Source: Endozoicomonas ascidiicola (GTDB lineage: Bacteria; Pseudomonadota; Gammaproteobacteria; Pseudomonadales; Endozoicomonadaceae). From it: a stretch of 64,000 nucleotides of DNA. Positions 17,786-27,449 of the stretch are shown piece by piece (positions within the stretch are counted from its first letter, which is position 1; each line of letters opens with the position of its first letter). The translations under genes were made by a program, and so were the position numbers. Location of the stretch: NCBI RefSeq assembly GCF_001646945.1, contig NZ_LUTV01000001.1, positions 903,935-967,934 of the forward strand, read 5' to 3'. The notes under the pieces were generated by a model. It was not told the DNA's origin. It was given only the letters and a program-made list of their open reading frames with translations, and made no database searches.

Positions 17786-17801
17786 CGGAGCAGAATGCAC
17801 T

Positions 17802-19226
17802 ATGGATTTTGAAATCAGCTCTGTATTTTTCGATACACCTGTTCTTGTGACCATTCTCTGGAGCGATCTGCTGATCTTTTTGCTCACCGGTGCTATCACG
17901 CTGTTTATCTGGTCACTGAAACAAAATCCACATAATCGGGAACGTTGGCGACAGGTGTTTTCTACTCGTTTGGGAATGGCGACATTTGTCATTATCCTCA
18001 GTTATGTTGTGGTCGCCCTCGTCGATTCTATGCACTTTCGAAAAGCATTACCGACCACGGAAGGACAAAAAACAGATCAAGTCTATTACAGCAACACGGT
18101 GAACAGTTTGCTGGACTTGGTTCTTGGTGAAATGGGTGAGCGCCCCGAAAGAACCTATTCTGCACCCTTTGCTTTGAAATCATGGAATAAGGAGAATCTG
18201 TTACTGCCTGATGGTGAACGGGTTCGTGACTACCCTGAGCTCGCGTTTGGGGGCAGTCATTTAGATGATTCTTCGTCGTTTAATCGCGATATTGCGAGCA
18301 ACTCTCTAATTGGCATTTGTATAGGTCTGCTCATTGCCTTGGTGTTGATTGGGCTTCATGTATCTTGGCTGAAAAAACAGCATACTCAGGATAACGCTCA
18401 ACCATTACCCTGGCATTCCGCCTGGATCACCTTTGCTATCATCCTTGCACTGTTCAGCTGGTTGATCACCATGGGGAATCTGTATCACGTACTTGGCACT
18501 GATCAGGCTGGAAACGATACACTCTATGAAAGTTTAAAAGGGATTCGAACCGGTGTATTGATTGGCACGCTCACGACATTAATCACTATGCCTATCGCCA
18601 TCACTCTGGGGTTGATGGCCGGTTATTTCAAAGGCTGGATTGACGATGCAGTGCAGTACATTTATACGACGTTAATTTCCATTCCCGGTCTTCTTTTGAT
18701 TGCTGCTTCAGTACTTCTTTTTCAGGTATGGATCAATAATAACCCTCAGTATTTCCAGATTGGTCTGGAAAAAGCGGATGCGAAATTTCTGGCGCTTTGC
18801 TTTATTTTGGGAATTACCAGTTGGACAACACTCTGTCGCTTACTTCGCGCGGAGACCCTGAAAATCAGTCAACTTGATTATGTTCAGGCAGCCCACGCCT
18901 TTGGGGTCAGCCATTTCCAGATTATTAGACGTCATATCCTGCCTAATCTGAGCCATATTATTATTATTTCATTTGTCCTGGATTTCAGTGGTCTTGTGCT
19001 GGCAGAAGCGGTGCTGTCTTACATCGGTGTGGGTATCGACCCAGCCATGGCCAGCTGGGGCAATATGATCAATCTCGCCAGCACCGAACTGTCCCGTGAG
19101 CCGTCTATCTGGTGGAATTTATGTGGCGCCTTTTTCCTGATGTTTACTCTGGTGTTATCGGTAAACTTGTTTTCCGATCTGGTCAACGATGCCTTTGATC
19201 CTAAAACAAAACTGGAGGCTGCGTGA
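17802..19226 (+). CDS. peptide ABC transporter permease (OppC/YejE type), extended
   Basis: A 474-aa permease, well beyond the 290-340 aa norm. The C-terminal 250 residues are canonical: YHVLGTDQAGNDTLYESLKG opens the domain, AAHAFGVSHFQIIRRHILPN is the ATPase-contact loop, and YIGVGIDPAMASWG follows. The first 230 residues add about four hydrophobic segments and a long loop with conserved-looking YSAPFALKSWNKENLLLPDG text, as in the extended YejE group. Its stop overlaps the ATPase start as TGATG, showing translational coupling. Confidence 0.9.
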   Translation: MDFEISSVFFDTPVLVTILWSDLLIFLLTGAITLFIWSLKQNPHNRERWRQVFSTRLGMATFVIILSYVVVALVDSMHFRKALPTTEGQKTDQVYYSNTVNSLLDLVLGEMGERPERTYSAPFALKSWNKENLLLPDGERVRDYPELAFGGSHLDDSSSFNRDIASNSLIGICIGLLIALVLIGLHVSWLKKQHTQDNAQPLPWHSAWITFAIILALFSWLITMGNLYHVLGTDQAGNDTLYESLKGIRTGVLIGTLTTLITMPIAITLGLMAGYFKGWIDDAVQYIYTTLISIPGLLLIAASVLLFQVWINNNPQYFQIGLEKADAKFLALCFILGITSWTTLCRLLRAETLKISQLDYVQAAHAFGVSHFQIIRRHILPNLSHIIIISFVLDFSGLVLAEAVLSYIGVGIDPAMASWGNMINLASTELSREPSIWWNLCGAFFLMFTLVLSVNLFSDLVNDAFDPKTKLEAA

Positions 19227-20872
19227 TGACCAATAACAATGCGCAGACTGTTACATCAAACCATCAGTCATCTCACGATCTGGCGTTATCCGTTAACAAC
19301 CTGAGTGTTAACTTGAGGCATGCGCCGTACACGCCTATTTTGCAAGAGGTCAGTTTTGATCTAAGAAAAGGGGAGATTTACGCGCTGATTGGAGAATCAG
19401 GGAGTGGCAAATCGGTTACGTCACATTCCATTTTACGACTGTTGCCAGATGCTCTGAAAATAACAAAAGGCAATGTCTCTCTTAGCCAAAAAAACTTGTT
19501 TTCGCTTACTGAACGACAAATGACTGGTATTCGAGGCAAAAGGATTGCCATGATCTTTCAGGATGCATTGACGGCTTTAAACCCAGTGCAAACCGTGGGT
19601 GAACAAATAGCAGAGGCGCTGAAACTTCATACCTCACTGAACTCCATAGAAATACATTCCCGTATCGCTGAACTGTTCAGTGAAGTCGGTCTGCCTGAAC
19701 CCGAAAAGCGAGTGAATTGGTATCCACATCAAATGTCCGGAGGCCAGCAGCAACGGGTGATGATTGCCATGGCCCTTGCCTGCGAACCCGATGTACTGCT
19801 GGCAGATGAACCCACCTCGGCGCTCGATGTCACGATTCAAAAACAGACTCTTAAGCTGATCCAAGAGTTAACCGTTAGTCGTCAGCTTGCTGTATTGATG
19901 ATTACCCATGATATGGGCGTTGTCCGAGAAACGGCTGATCAGGTTGGTGTGATGTATCAGGGAAAGATCATAGAGCAAAACCACTGTGAAGCGTTCTTTG
20001 CCAACCCAAAAGAAGTCTATAGCCGACAACTGATTGATTGTCTGCCAGATATGGATGACTACCGTTCTCTGGAACAAGAAGCATCACTTCTGAAAGTCGA
20101 AAACCTTGCCGTTCACTTTCCGCAGCGTAAGGGGCTATTTCAACGAGTCCATGGTTACACCAAAGCGGTCGACGGTATCAATTTATCTATCTGCAAAGGC
20201 GAGACTCTTGCTCTGGTTGGTGAGTCAGGCTGTGGGAAAACGACAGTAGGGCGGGCTATTCTTAATCTGGAAAAAACAACCGCAGGCAATGTCTGGTACA
20301 ACAACCATTGCCTGAATAAACTTAACCGAAGAGGTATGTTACCGTTTCGAAAAAAAATTCAGGTGATTTTTCAAAACCCATTTTCCTCCATGAACCCTCG
20401 AATGACGGTAAGCGATATTATTGAGGAGGGAATGGTTAGCCTTGGTGTAGCGTTATCAAAAGCTGAGCGAATACAGCGTATAGAGTCATTGTTGACAAGA
20501 GTAAAACTGGAGCCAGAACTCAGACATCGTTATCCACATGAGTTTTCCGGCGGTCAACGACAGCGGATCGCTATTGCCAGAGCCTTGGCCGTTGATCCCG
20601 ATCTGATTATTTGCGATGAACCCACCAGCGCCCTTGATGTTTCTATTCGTTCGGAGGTATTGGATTTACTGTTAGAATTGCAACGAGATTTGAGTGTTTC
20701 CTACCTCTTTATCACTCATGATCTTTCGATCATTCCTCATATCGCTCATAGAGTGGCAGTCATGCAGGGTGGGGTAATTGTTGAGCAGGGGACAACTGAA
20801 CAAGTGCTTAAACAACCTCAACACCACTACACTAAAAAGCTACTTGAGGCGGCTCCATCAGCCAGTCAATAG
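19226..20872 (+). CDS. peptide ABC transporter, fused double ATPase (YejF/DppDF type)
   Basis: A 548-aa protein with two complete ABC domains. Domain 1: GESGSGKSV at 56-64, MSGGQQQR signature, [11 protein letters not shown]. Domain 2: GESGCGKTT near 332-340, [20 protein letters not shown]. Each would normally be a separate OppD and OppF protein; the fusion matches YejF-type transporters. ATG 19226 overlaps the permease stop; GTG 19223 is one codon upstream in frame. It ends the operon, 7 bases from the convergent motB gene, with no terminator seen between them. Confidence 0.94.
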   Translation: MTNNNAQTVTSNHQSSHDLALSVNNLSVNLRHAPYTPILQEVSFDLRKGEIYALIGESGSGKSVTSHSILRLLPDALKITKGNVSLSQKNLFSLTERQMTGIRGKRIAMIFQDALTALNPVQTVGEQIAEALKLHTSLNSIEIHSRIAELFSEVGLPEPEKRVNWYPHQMSGGQQQRVMIAMALACEPDVLLADEPTSALDVTIQKQTLKLIQELTVSRQLAVLMITHDMGVVRETADQVGVMYQGKIIEQNHCEAFFANPKEVYSRQLIDCLPDMDDYRSLEQEASLLKVENLAVHFPQRKGLFQRVHGYTKAVDGINLSICKGETLALVGESGCGKTTVGRAILNLEKTTAGNVWYNNHCLNKLNRRGMLPFRKKIQVIFQNPFSSMNPRMTVSDIIEEGMVSLGVALSKAERIQRIESLLTRVKLEPELRHRYPHEFSGGQRQRIAIARALAVDPDLIICDEPTSALDVSIRSEVLDLLLELQRDLSVSYLFITHDLSIIPHIAHRVAVMQGGVIVEQGTTEQVLKQPQHHYTKKLLEAAPSASQ

Positions 20873-20879
20873 CGCTTAA

Positions 20880-21788
20880 TCAATCTAAAACATCCAACTG
20901 GTTTTTTGCTGCTCGTTCAAAAGCATCGTGCATTTCGAGGCGATGACCAGGGTGATTTTGATGATCTTCATCTTCAACCGGAGCAAACATCCTTTCTACC
21001 TGACGCTCCATATATTCTGCCAAAACCATGATTTCTATACGACGGTTGGCACTGGACTCTGGATGTTCCGGATCTCTTGGTACTCGATCAGCCATGCCCA
21101 GCACCATCAACACTTTATTTTCGTCATACCCCCCGAAAATGAGTGTTCTTCTTGCCACTTGCGCTCTGGCAGCAGAAAGCTCCCAGTTACCATAATCCCT
21201 GCGTTGAAAGCCTGAATTGTCAGTGTGCCCACTGATCATTACCCGTTGATCGATTTTATTAATGATTGGCGCCAGCTCTAGCAGTAAATCCTGAAAGAAT
21301 GGATTGATTCTTGAGCTTCCTCGGGCAAACATATTCCGTTTATCGTTATCCAGAATGACGATTCGAACCCCTTCCTGTAACTGCTCTAGATAAATAAAGT
21401 CTTCATATTCTCCGGCACTGTCATCACCACCGATCAATCGCTGGAGTTCATCCATGAGATCTCTGAAATCCGGATCTTCATTCAGCGTTTCGGCATTACC
21501 ATCACTCATTATTTCCGGCCCTTCTCGGCCACGCATAGTTGGCCCGGGGTTAGGGATTTCTACCAGAGAATCCTGACCACCAAAATCAATAGGGCTTAAG
21601 CTGCTTTGATGACGGAAAGCACCGGGATCTTCAAAGTAAGCGGCAATGGCTGATTTTGCATCATCGTCTGTTGCATTCAGAACCCAAAGCAACAAGAACA
21701 AAGCCATCATGGCAATGGCAAAATCCGCAAGTGCTACCTTCCAGGAACCACCATGATGACCTCCTCCACCGCCGCGTTTCGCCTTCAT
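20880..21788 (-). CDS. motB: flagellar stator protein MotB (LafU-like)
   Basis: A 302-aa stator B subunit. A basic Gly/His-rich N-terminus leads into one membrane helix, SWKVALADFAIAMMALFLLLWVL, with the ion-binding Asp at 22. The plug and linker follow, then a C-terminal OmpA-like peptidoglycan-binding domain with ISGHTDNSGFQRRDYGNWELSAARA split across 205-230 and ANRRIEIMVL. The start is ATG 21788, overlapping the motA stop by 4 bases; the frame extends to 21839 without a plausible start. The position at the end of the fliC...motA series equals lafU in lateral systems. Confidence 0.92.
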   Translation of the reverse strand: MKAKRGGGGGHHGGSWKVALADFAIAMMALFLLLWVLNATDDDAKSAIAAYFEDPGAFRHQSSLSPIDFGGQDSLVEIPNPGPTMRGREGPEIMSDGNAETLNEDPDFRDLMDELQRLIGGDDSAGEYEDFIYLEQLQEGVRIVILDNDKRNMFARGSSRINPFFQDLLLELAPIINKIDQRVMISGHTDNSGFQRRDYGNWELSAARAQVARRTLIFGGYDENKVLMVLGMADRVPRDPEHPESSANRRIEIMVLAEYMERQVERMFAPVEDEDHQNHPGHRLEMHDAFERAAKNQLDVLD

Positions 21789-22642
21789 CCGCCTTGATTC
21801 TCCAACATTTTCTCCAGCTCTGTGGAGGTTGGACGGCAATCACCGTATAAAATCTTTCTGCCAGAATCCACTGCAACAATGGGCGGGAAACCCGATTTGT
21901 AGCTGGCCAGTGCAACCTTGATGCAGTCAAATGCTTGAAGCTCATCATTCGTTGAATGACCAATGGCTGTCGCTGCCGGAGCAACCAGTCCATAAGCGAA
22001 GAACACGCCGAGAAAGGTTCCGGTCAATGCTGCGGCAATGCTTGCACCAATTTGATCCATCGGGCCGTTGATTGATGCCATGGTGATAACAATACCGAGA
22101 ACCGCAGCAAGAATACCGAAACCCGGTAATGCATCAGCCACTGTCTGAAGCGCCATGGCAGGGCGCATCATTTCATGTTCTCGGCTACCAATTTCCTGCT
22201 CAATCAAATGTTCATATTCTTTGGGAGTAACGCCATCCACCAATGAAAGACGCAGGTTTTCAACAATAAATCCGTAGATATGGGGTGTTTTCAGGACTAG
22301 TGGATACTTTTTAAATACATCACTGGTGTCCGGTGATTCAATATGTTCTTCCAGAATTTTATTACCACCTTTCTTTCGTGCCATTTCAAACAGGGCGTAC
22401 ATCAAACTCAACAGCTCATCAAAATACGCACGATTAAAACCGGTGCCCTTAGCCATATACATCAGGTGACGCCCAGTTGCTTTGACAATCACCATAGGGT
22501 TAGCAATCAAAAATGCACCAAACGCGCCGCCAGCAATCATCAAAATTTCAGCTGGTTGCCATATGGCAGCCATCTCGCCACCGGCAATCAAAAATCCACC
22601 GAAAATAGAACCCAGCAGAATCAGTAACCCGATAGTTTTCAT
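21785..22642 (-). CDS. motA: flagellar stator protein MotA (LafT-like)
   Basis: A 285-aa stator A subunit with four membrane segments (near 1-22, 34-50, 170-190, 200-220) and a large cytoplasmic loop between the second pair. The length and the P-G-x-G-I-L motif (ALPGFGILAAVLGIVITM) resemble the proton-driven E. coli type rather than the shorter sodium PomA type. The ion is inferred, not shown. It overlaps motB by ATGA and follows fliA by one base, so motor force generation is co-expressed with the filament genes. Confidence 0.92.
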   Translation of the reverse strand: MKTIGLLILLGSIFGGFLIAGGEMAAIWQPAEILMIAGGAFGAFLIANPMVIVKATGRHLMYMAKGTGFNRAYFDELLSLMYALFEMARKKGGNKILEEHIESPDTSDVFKKYPLVLKTPHIYGFIVENLRLSLVDGVTPKEYEHLIEQEIGSREHEMMRPAMALQTVADALPGFGILAAVLGIVITMASINGPMDQIGASIAAALTGTFLGVFFAYGLVAPAATAIGHSTNDELQAFDCIKVALASYKSGFPPIVAVDSGRKILYGDCRPTSTELEKMLENQGG

Positions 22643-22643
22643 G

Positions 22644-23387
22644 TTATGACTCCCTGTTCCAGGCTTCCATCAATGAGCGCAACCTCAGTAGAGCCTGTTG
22701 ATGAAGCTGACATATTCTTGCTTCCGTTAATTCAAGAATCTGACCAATTTCTTTCATGTTGAATTCATGGATGTAATAAAGATTCATCAATTGTTGTTCT
22801 CGCTCTGGTAGTTCTTTCAGCGCTTTCGTCAGAGCTTTACTGGCCTCTTCACTTTCAGTGATGATTTCAACAGAATCATCGTCGTTTACTTCGATTACAC
22901 TGGCACTGGCTTCACCCTGAGTCAGAGAATCAAGGCTTAACAAAGCGCCTGAACTGCCTGCCTGCAACATGCGGTTATAGCGTTCCAGGCTGACTCCCAG
23001 CTCATCCGCTATCTGCTGCTCAGTGGGTGCTTTTCCCTGGCGATTCTGTAACTTTTGTATGGCATCCCTTATCTTCTGCCCGTGCTCTCTATCCGTTCGG
23101 CTGCGCCAATCCCATTGCCGTAGCTCATCAATCACTGCGCCACGGATGCGAATGCGTGCATACTGCTCAAAGGGAATCTGTCGACTGGGTTCGTATTTAC
23201 TGGCCGCATCTAACAAACCCATCATGCCCGCCTGTAACAAATCATCTTTAGGCACATCACCACCCAGAGCACCGGCAATATGCAATGCTACTTTTTTAAC
23301 CAGCCCAAGATGCCCCTTGATTAAATCATCACGGGTAGCATTACCACTTTGCTGTTTGTAGGCACTCAGTCCCTTGAGTTGTTGCAC
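22644..23387 (-). CDS. fliA: flagellar sigma factor FliA (sigma-28, LafS-like)
   Basis: A 247-aa class-3 flagellar sigma factor. Region 2 lies at DDLLQAGMMGLLDAASKYEP and FEQYARIRIRGAVIDELRQWDW; region 4 at LPEREQQLMNLYYIHEFNMKEIGQILELTEARICQLHQQALLRLR. GTG 23387 has AAGG 7 bases upstream. Its location inside the filament-motor series, rather than beside flhA-flhF-flhG-cheY, is the lateral-system pattern (lafS). FlgM, its anti-sigma partner, is encoded at 46.1-46.4 kb. Confidence 0.94.
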   Translation of the reverse strand: MQQLKGLSAYKQQSGNATRDDLIKGHLGLVKKVALHIAGALGGDVPKDDLLQAGMMGLLDAASKYEPSRQIPFEQYARIRIRGAVIDELRQWDWRSRTDREHGQKIRDAIQKLQNRQGKAPTEQQIADELGVSLERYNRMLQAGSSGALLSLDSLTQGEASASVIEVNDDDSVEIITESEEASKALTKALKELPEREQQLMNLYYIHEFNMKEIGQILELTEARICQLHQQALLRLRSLMEAWNRES

Positions 23388-23396
23388 AGGTCTACC

Positions 23397-23858
23397 TTAT
23401 TGAACAACCAGATCGGTAATGATCAAATCATCCACTACCAGTTTGATCTGCTCTTTTTCAAGCAAACCATTCACCTTCTCCATGGATGCTTCACGGATTA
23501 CGTCCGGAGCCTCTTTCTTTAAGACTTCGGTATAAGTCAGTGTATTGAGATATCGAACCAGTTCGTTGCGCACCATCGGACGATAGGCTTCTAATACCTG
23601 AACGGCTTCAGGATCACGACTCATAAGAGACAGCTTTATCTGCAGATAATGAGGACGTTTCTGACTTTTCAGGCTGATAACAAATGGTTCAAGCTTCATG
23701 AAGTGCGGTGTTGCAAAGCGGTTATCAGCCTGCTCGGTCTCTTTGGACTGCATAAAAAACCATGCCGCACCACCAGCCGCTGCTAAGACAATGACAAACA
23801 ACAGAGAGACCACGATTAACATCCCCTTGCCTGATTTCTTCTCGCTCCCTTCTGCCAT
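23397..23858 (-). CDS. fliL: flagellar basal-body protein FliL (LafF-like)
   Basis: A 153-aa single-pass inner-membrane protein that rings the stator and supports torque. The N-terminus is Lys-rich, then GMLIVVSLLFVIVLAAAGGAAWFF spans the membrane; a periplasmic stomatin-like domain follows and ends KLVVDDLIITDLVVQ. ATG 23858 is chosen for its GGGAAG ribosome site; ATG 23882 is in frame but has none. It lies 27 bases after fliK. Confidence 0.9.
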   Translation of the reverse strand: MAEGSEKKSGKGMLIVVSLLFVIVLAAAGGAAWFFMQSKETEQADNRFATPHFMKLEPFVISLKSQKRPHYLQIKLSLMSRDPEAVQVLEAYRPMVRNELVRYLNTLTYTEVLKKEAPDVIREASMEKVNGLLEKEQIKLVVDDLIITDLVVQ

Positions 23859-23885
23859 TTTGCTTCCCTGCCGCTGTGACATTGC

Positions 23886-25139
23886 TTATACGAAATAATC
23901 CAGCAGGCGACCGCCTCTGGATTTAAATAACTGTTCTCCGGTCAGGAACTCCCGGTTATCAACCCCCCAATCGGCGATCAAACTGCTTTCTGCAGAGGTA
24001 CCGTCGGGACTTTGACCACGGGAATGACTTTTACGACTGTCGGTCTCTGAACGAACATCCACTGACATCTCTGACAGCGATAACCCTTGCTCCGCCAGTG
24101 TTTGACGCAACCGGTCAGAACTGTTCATAAGCAGCTCCCTTGCTGCGGGCGAAGATGCATTGACCTGAAGCGAAAGCGTCTCTGCATCGACCTTTATCGT
24201 CAGGGAAAGCCGGCCCAGCTCCGGAGGATCAAGCCGCACTTCCAATGCGGATTCGCCCCGCCGGATCAGCTGAATAAGTGCTGAGCTTAAGCGCTGCGGT
24301 ATGACTTGCTCTTGCAAAACTACGGTGCGTTCAGGCGCTAATAGCGTTGGGGGTGGTTTGGTGATGATTTTTTCAGTGGCGGGTGATGAATGGCCGGATG
24401 ATTGAATATTATGGGCTGGCTCGTAAGGCTGCTGATTCACCACGCTTTTCAGAGGTTCGTCTGGTAACTTTATCACCGCTTTTAAGGCGTCTTCAGGCGA
24501 CTCATTTACAACAGGGGAAGACGTTTCCAGCGGTTTGTCCTGCCACTGATAATTTTTTAAACTCGAATTTACTGGACGTTCTTTTACTGCAAGATCGGTA
24601 GTTAAAGGCAGAGGCTTTTCATGTTGAGTGAAAGACGACTTATCCTCACGATCAGTGCCAGAAGCTTTACGGTCATCAATACTAATTAGAGTTACTGGCA
24701 TGCTATCTGAAAGTTCAGAATCACTATTGTGCTCACCATGCTTAGTAGGCGAATACTCACTTTCAGGCGCGCCCTCAGTAGTTTCTTCAAACTCAAAAAC
24801 CGGTATTCCTTCCAGTGGATAGTTTGCCGGTTCTGCCACTTCATGCTGACCAACTGCCTGCCATCTTGTGAATTGGTCAGTCGTCGTTAGATTATCTTCA
24901 GGAAGGCTTCTTTCGAATGGCTGCATTTCTTCCACTTCTAATGCCAACGGTTGAAGCTTGAATTCCGGTTGGGCGGTAATTACCGAATTACTGGAGGATG
25001 CACTACTGAGGATTGAGTATATCTCTGAAAATTGAGCCGCTGAGGAATTGGAATTTGAATCAACCGGCTGTACACCCGAAGCATTGGGTGTCACTAAAGT
25101 AAGAGTGTTAACAACTGGAGAAGAAACTCCGGCTTCCAT
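23886..25139 (-). CDS. fliK: flagellar hook-length control protein FliK (LafE-like)
   Basis: A 417-aa ruler and substrate-switch protein. The first 280 residues are low complexity (Ser, Pro, Glu, Thr), as expected for the exported ruler part. The conserved C-terminal domain is recognised by LIQLIRRGESALEVRLDPPELGRLSLTIKV and LRQTLAEQGLSLSEMSVDV (the Flg_hook domain, about 295-385). ATG 25139 overlaps the fliT stop as TGATG. It is expected to bind FlhB after hook completion. Confidence 0.9.
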   Translation of the reverse strand: MEAGVSSPVVNTLTLVTPNASGVQPVDSNSNSSAAQFSEIYSILSSASSSNSVITAQPEFKLQPLALEVEEMQPFERSLPEDNLTTTDQFTRWQAVGQHEVAEPANYPLEGIPVFEFEETTEGAPESEYSPTKHGEHNSDSELSDSMPVTLISIDDRKASGTDREDKSSFTQHEKPLPLTTDLAVKERPVNSSLKNYQWQDKPLETSSPVVNESPEDALKAVIKLPDEPLKSVVNQQPYEPAHNIQSSGHSSPATEKIITKPPPTLLAPERTVVLQEQVIPQRLSSALIQLIRRGESALEVRLDPPELGRLSLTIKVDAETLSLQVNASSPAARELLMNSSDRLRQTLAEQGLSLSEMSVDVRSETDSRKSHSRGQSPDGTSAESSLIADWGVDNREFLTGEQLFKSRGGRLLDYFV

Positions 25140-25498
25140 CAACGCTCCTGAAAATAATCAGAGGGTTGATGACTTTCGCTGTTCAGGCTGCTGGCATCCT
25201 CATAACGCGCTAAAGCATAACCACTGTTTTGCGTCTGTTTGATCATCGCCAGGCTACCGGAACGATGTCGTATGCACACCTGAATCAGCGCATCAAAAAG
25301 CACCTGCACACGGGTTAGCGCCCGCTGAACCGGAGGCAAAGCGACCACCCCGTCGTCTGACAACATCTGGAAATACGTCTGCAGCTCCTGATTCACCGAC
25401 ATCATGCGATCCCAGTCTTTAGCCTCAAGCGACTGCTCGAGAGACTGTTCAAACTCTCTCAGTACGGATTCATATTCTGATGTGTCAGTGCTGCTCAT
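25139..25498 (-). CDS. fliT: FliT-like flagellar chaperone (LafD position)
   Basis: A 119-aa helical protein with little sequence conservation. The call rests on size, helical composition (EFEQSLEQSLEAKDWDRMMSVNQELQTYF) and its place between fliS and fliK, which equals lafD/fliT in lateral clusters. FliT is the export chaperone for the cap FliD. It overlaps fliK by TGATG and follows fliS by 5 bases. Confidence 0.68.
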   Translation of the reverse strand: MSSTDTSEYESVLREFEQSLEQSLEAKDWDRMMSVNQELQTYFQMLSDDGVVALPPVQRALTRVQVLFDALIQVCIRHRSGSLAMIKQTQNSGYALARYEDASSLNSESHQPSDYFQER

Positions 25499-25503
25499 AA
25501 TAT

Positions 25504-25923
25504 TTACCCTGTGGTAGCGATAGTGTCATTGGCAGGAGCAATCTTTGCGGTCAGAACCGACTGCCAGCCTTCCTGAATCTGTCCCATCAGGCCAGACACT
25601 TCATCAATCATAGCGACATCATTGCTGGCATTGGCTTCCATCAACCGCTTCATGCTGTACTGATAAAGTGACTGAAGATTCTCTGCCAGCTCGCCGCCCT
25701 TTTCATGATCCAGAGATTGCTCAAGTACATTCAGAATATCCATGGCCAGCGTCATCCGATCAATTTTATTAGTCAGATCCTCCGCTTCCATAAAGTGTCG
25801 GGCTTTACTAAGGGTTTCCATTAACTTGTTGAATAGTGTGGCAATTAACTGCTCGGGCTTTGCAACTTCAACACCTGTTTTTTGTTGTTGTTGATAGGCG
25901 TTAACGCCTCCCTGCTTTCTCAT
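25504..25923 (-). CDS. fliS: flagellin export chaperone FliS (LafC-like)
   Basis: A 139-aa helical chaperone that keeps flagellin unfolded for export. GVNAYQQQQKTGVEVAKPEQLIATLFNKLMETLSKAR, with the helix LFNKLMETL, is the typical FliS N-terminus. NLQSLYQYSMKRLMEANASND matches the conserved LYxYxxxRL motif. It lies 22 bases after fliD in the filament operon. Confidence 0.92.
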   Translation of the reverse strand: MRKQGGVNAYQQQQKTGVEVAKPEQLIATLFNKLMETLSKARHFMEAEDLTNKIDRMTLAMDILNVLEQSLDHEKGGELAENLQSLYQYSMKRLMEANASNDVAMIDEVSGLMGQIQEGWQSVLTAKIAPANDTIATTG

Positions 25924-25945
25924 AACAAGTCAGCCCCTCAGTTTT

Positions 25946-27328
25946 TTACTGGTTATTACTGCTGTTGAGTGAAGCCAGATTATTGGTTAACCATTGACTG
26001 GTACCGCTTAACGACGCCAGCAGGTTTTCCATGGCCAGGAATTGTTGCTGATAGAAACTTTGAGTTCGTACGAGGCGGGCTTCCAAATCAAGGCGATCAT
26101 CCGCAATGTCACTTAAGGATTCATTTAGTCGATCTTCTCGCTGGGCGATAGAGCCACCGCCCTCTAGATAAGGAGTCAGCCGTTCTTCAAGGCGCGTCAT
26201 CAACCCATCTTCACCGGCAAAAATATCCGCCAGCGCATCAAAGTTTTCACTCAGGGCAGCATCAAGCTTACTGCTATTAACCGTAAGATCGCCGGTTTGA
26301 GTCGTTTCCAATCCCAAGTCGCCTAGTGAGCGGAAAGGATCACCACTTTCACCAAAGAGATTGCTTAACTCCCTGCGTAACTGGGATTCCAGCAGACGTG
26401 TCTGCGCATCGCCGTTTAATGTGCCGGCGCTCACGCCGTTGTAGCCGGTAAGATCACTGAAGGTTGATTTCAGACTATTCCAGGTGTCAGCAAAGGATTG
26501 AATGGCAGAACTTACGCTGCCTTTATCCTGAGATATATCCAGAGTAATGGGGGATACTGACACCGCTTTGAGATCCAAAGTCACACCATCTATCACGTCT
26601 TCCAGCTTATTATCCGGTGAAGAAATGGTGATGGCCGATGCGCCACTGCCAAATCGAATACTGGCATTCTGGGCAGGCTGTAATTCGGTGAACGTTCCCA
26701 AAGAGACGGTACCACCAGTCAAACCACTGAGATCCATACTAACGGCGTTGTCTGTCCCACTTTCAAGGCTATTCAACATTAAGCGCTGCTGACCATTGTC
26801 GTTGATAATGGCGGCTTTGATGGTGGTGTTGTCTTCGGCGTTATTTATGGCGTCCCGTAACCCTGTCAATGTATCGTCACCCGATGCCAGTGCGACGGAA
26901 AACGTTTCGCCGTTGACGGTAAAACTGGCGGTGCCGGTTCCGATGGTTTCGCTATCTGCCACACCTTCTGAAGCCAATTGATGACGGGAAGCTAATTGAT
27001 CAACCGTGAACGTATAACTGCCAGCCACGGCACTGTTGTTCACCGAGGCGTTGTTCACCGAGGCGTTGTTCACCGAGGCAGTAATGACTGAATCATCACT
27101 GACACTGGCCGCACGCTGGCTGAAGTTTTCAATAGAATTAAGGCGTTGCAGAGAACTCTGAAACGAGCTCAACGATGACTTCAACTGCCCAACGGCAGTC
27201 AGTTCAAGAGTGTAAGACTGTTCATTGCGGTTAAGCCGCGACTCAATGGGTGCCCGCTCGGCATTGACCAGAGCATTCACCATGGAGTTCACATCCAAAC
27301 CGGAGTAGAGACCTGAAACACTGAACAT
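25946..27328 (-). CDS. fliD: flagellar filament cap protein FliD (LafB-like)
   Basis: A 460-aa hook-associated protein 2 that caps the filament and folds incoming flagellin. The N-terminus FSVSGLYSGLDVNSMVNALV and the C-terminal coiled helices (LEARLVRTQSFYQQQFLAMENLLASL) are diagnostic. The middle has a three-fold 5-residue repeat SVNNA at about 84-98 (DNA repeat at 27035-27079), an unusual low-complexity insert. A FliA-type promoter candidate and the fliC terminator precede it. Confidence 0.94.
   Translation of the reverse strand: MFSVSGLYSGLDVNSMVNALVNAERAPIESRLNRNEQSYTLELTAVGQLKSSLSSFQSSLQRLNSIENFSQRAASVSDDSVITASVNNASVNNASVNNSAVAGSYTFTVDQLASRHQLASEGVADSETIGTGTASFTVNGETFSVALASGDDTLTGLRDAINNAEDNTTIKAAIINDNGQQRLMLNSLESGTDNAVSMDLSGLTGGTVSLGTFTELQPAQNASIRFGSGASAITISSPDNKLEDVIDGVTLDLKAVSVSPITLDISQDKGSVSSAIQSFADTWNSLKSTFSDLTGYNGVSAGTLNGDAQTRLLESQLRRELSNLFGESGDPFRSLGDLGLETTQTGDLTVNSSKLDAALSENFDALADIFAGEDGLMTRLEERLTPYLEGGGSIAQREDRLNESLSDIADDRLDLEARLVRTQSFYQQQFLAMENLLASLSGTSQWLTNNLASLNSSNNQ
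27035..27079. repeat. 3 x 15-bp in-frame tandem repeat in fliD
   Basis: GTTGTTCACCGAGGC occurs three times end to end without mismatch (27035, 27050, 27065). On the coding strand it adds five residues per unit. Copy-number change would keep the frame. Confidence 0.9.
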
Positions 27329-27358
27329 AATCAGCCTCTGATTATTTGAGTAATATTC

Positions 27359-27385
27359 CTGTCGGCGTTATTTATCAAACATAAA
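27359..27385 (-). promoter_or_regulatory. weak sigma-28-like promoter before fliD
   Basis: On minus the -10 element GCCGACAG (27366-27359) fits the FliA consensus in its first five bases and would start transcripts about 24 bases before the fliD ATG. The -35 tetramer, 15 bases upstream, is TTTA and so poor. It overlaps the fliC terminator. Confidence 0.35.
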
Positions 27386-27414
27386 GAAAGGGAGACAAGC
27401 TCCCTTTCTTTATG
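27380..27414 (-). terminator. fliC terminator
   Basis: A perfect 15-bp inverted repeat (CATAAAGAAAGGGAG / CTCCCTTTCTTTATG) with a 5-base loop, 36 bases after the fliC stop. The T-rich 3' arm provides the U-tract. It separates the abundant flagellin message from fliD. Confidence 0.85.
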
Positions 27415-27449
27415 TGCCAACAGTTGTTGACTGCACAGCAACCGTCAAA

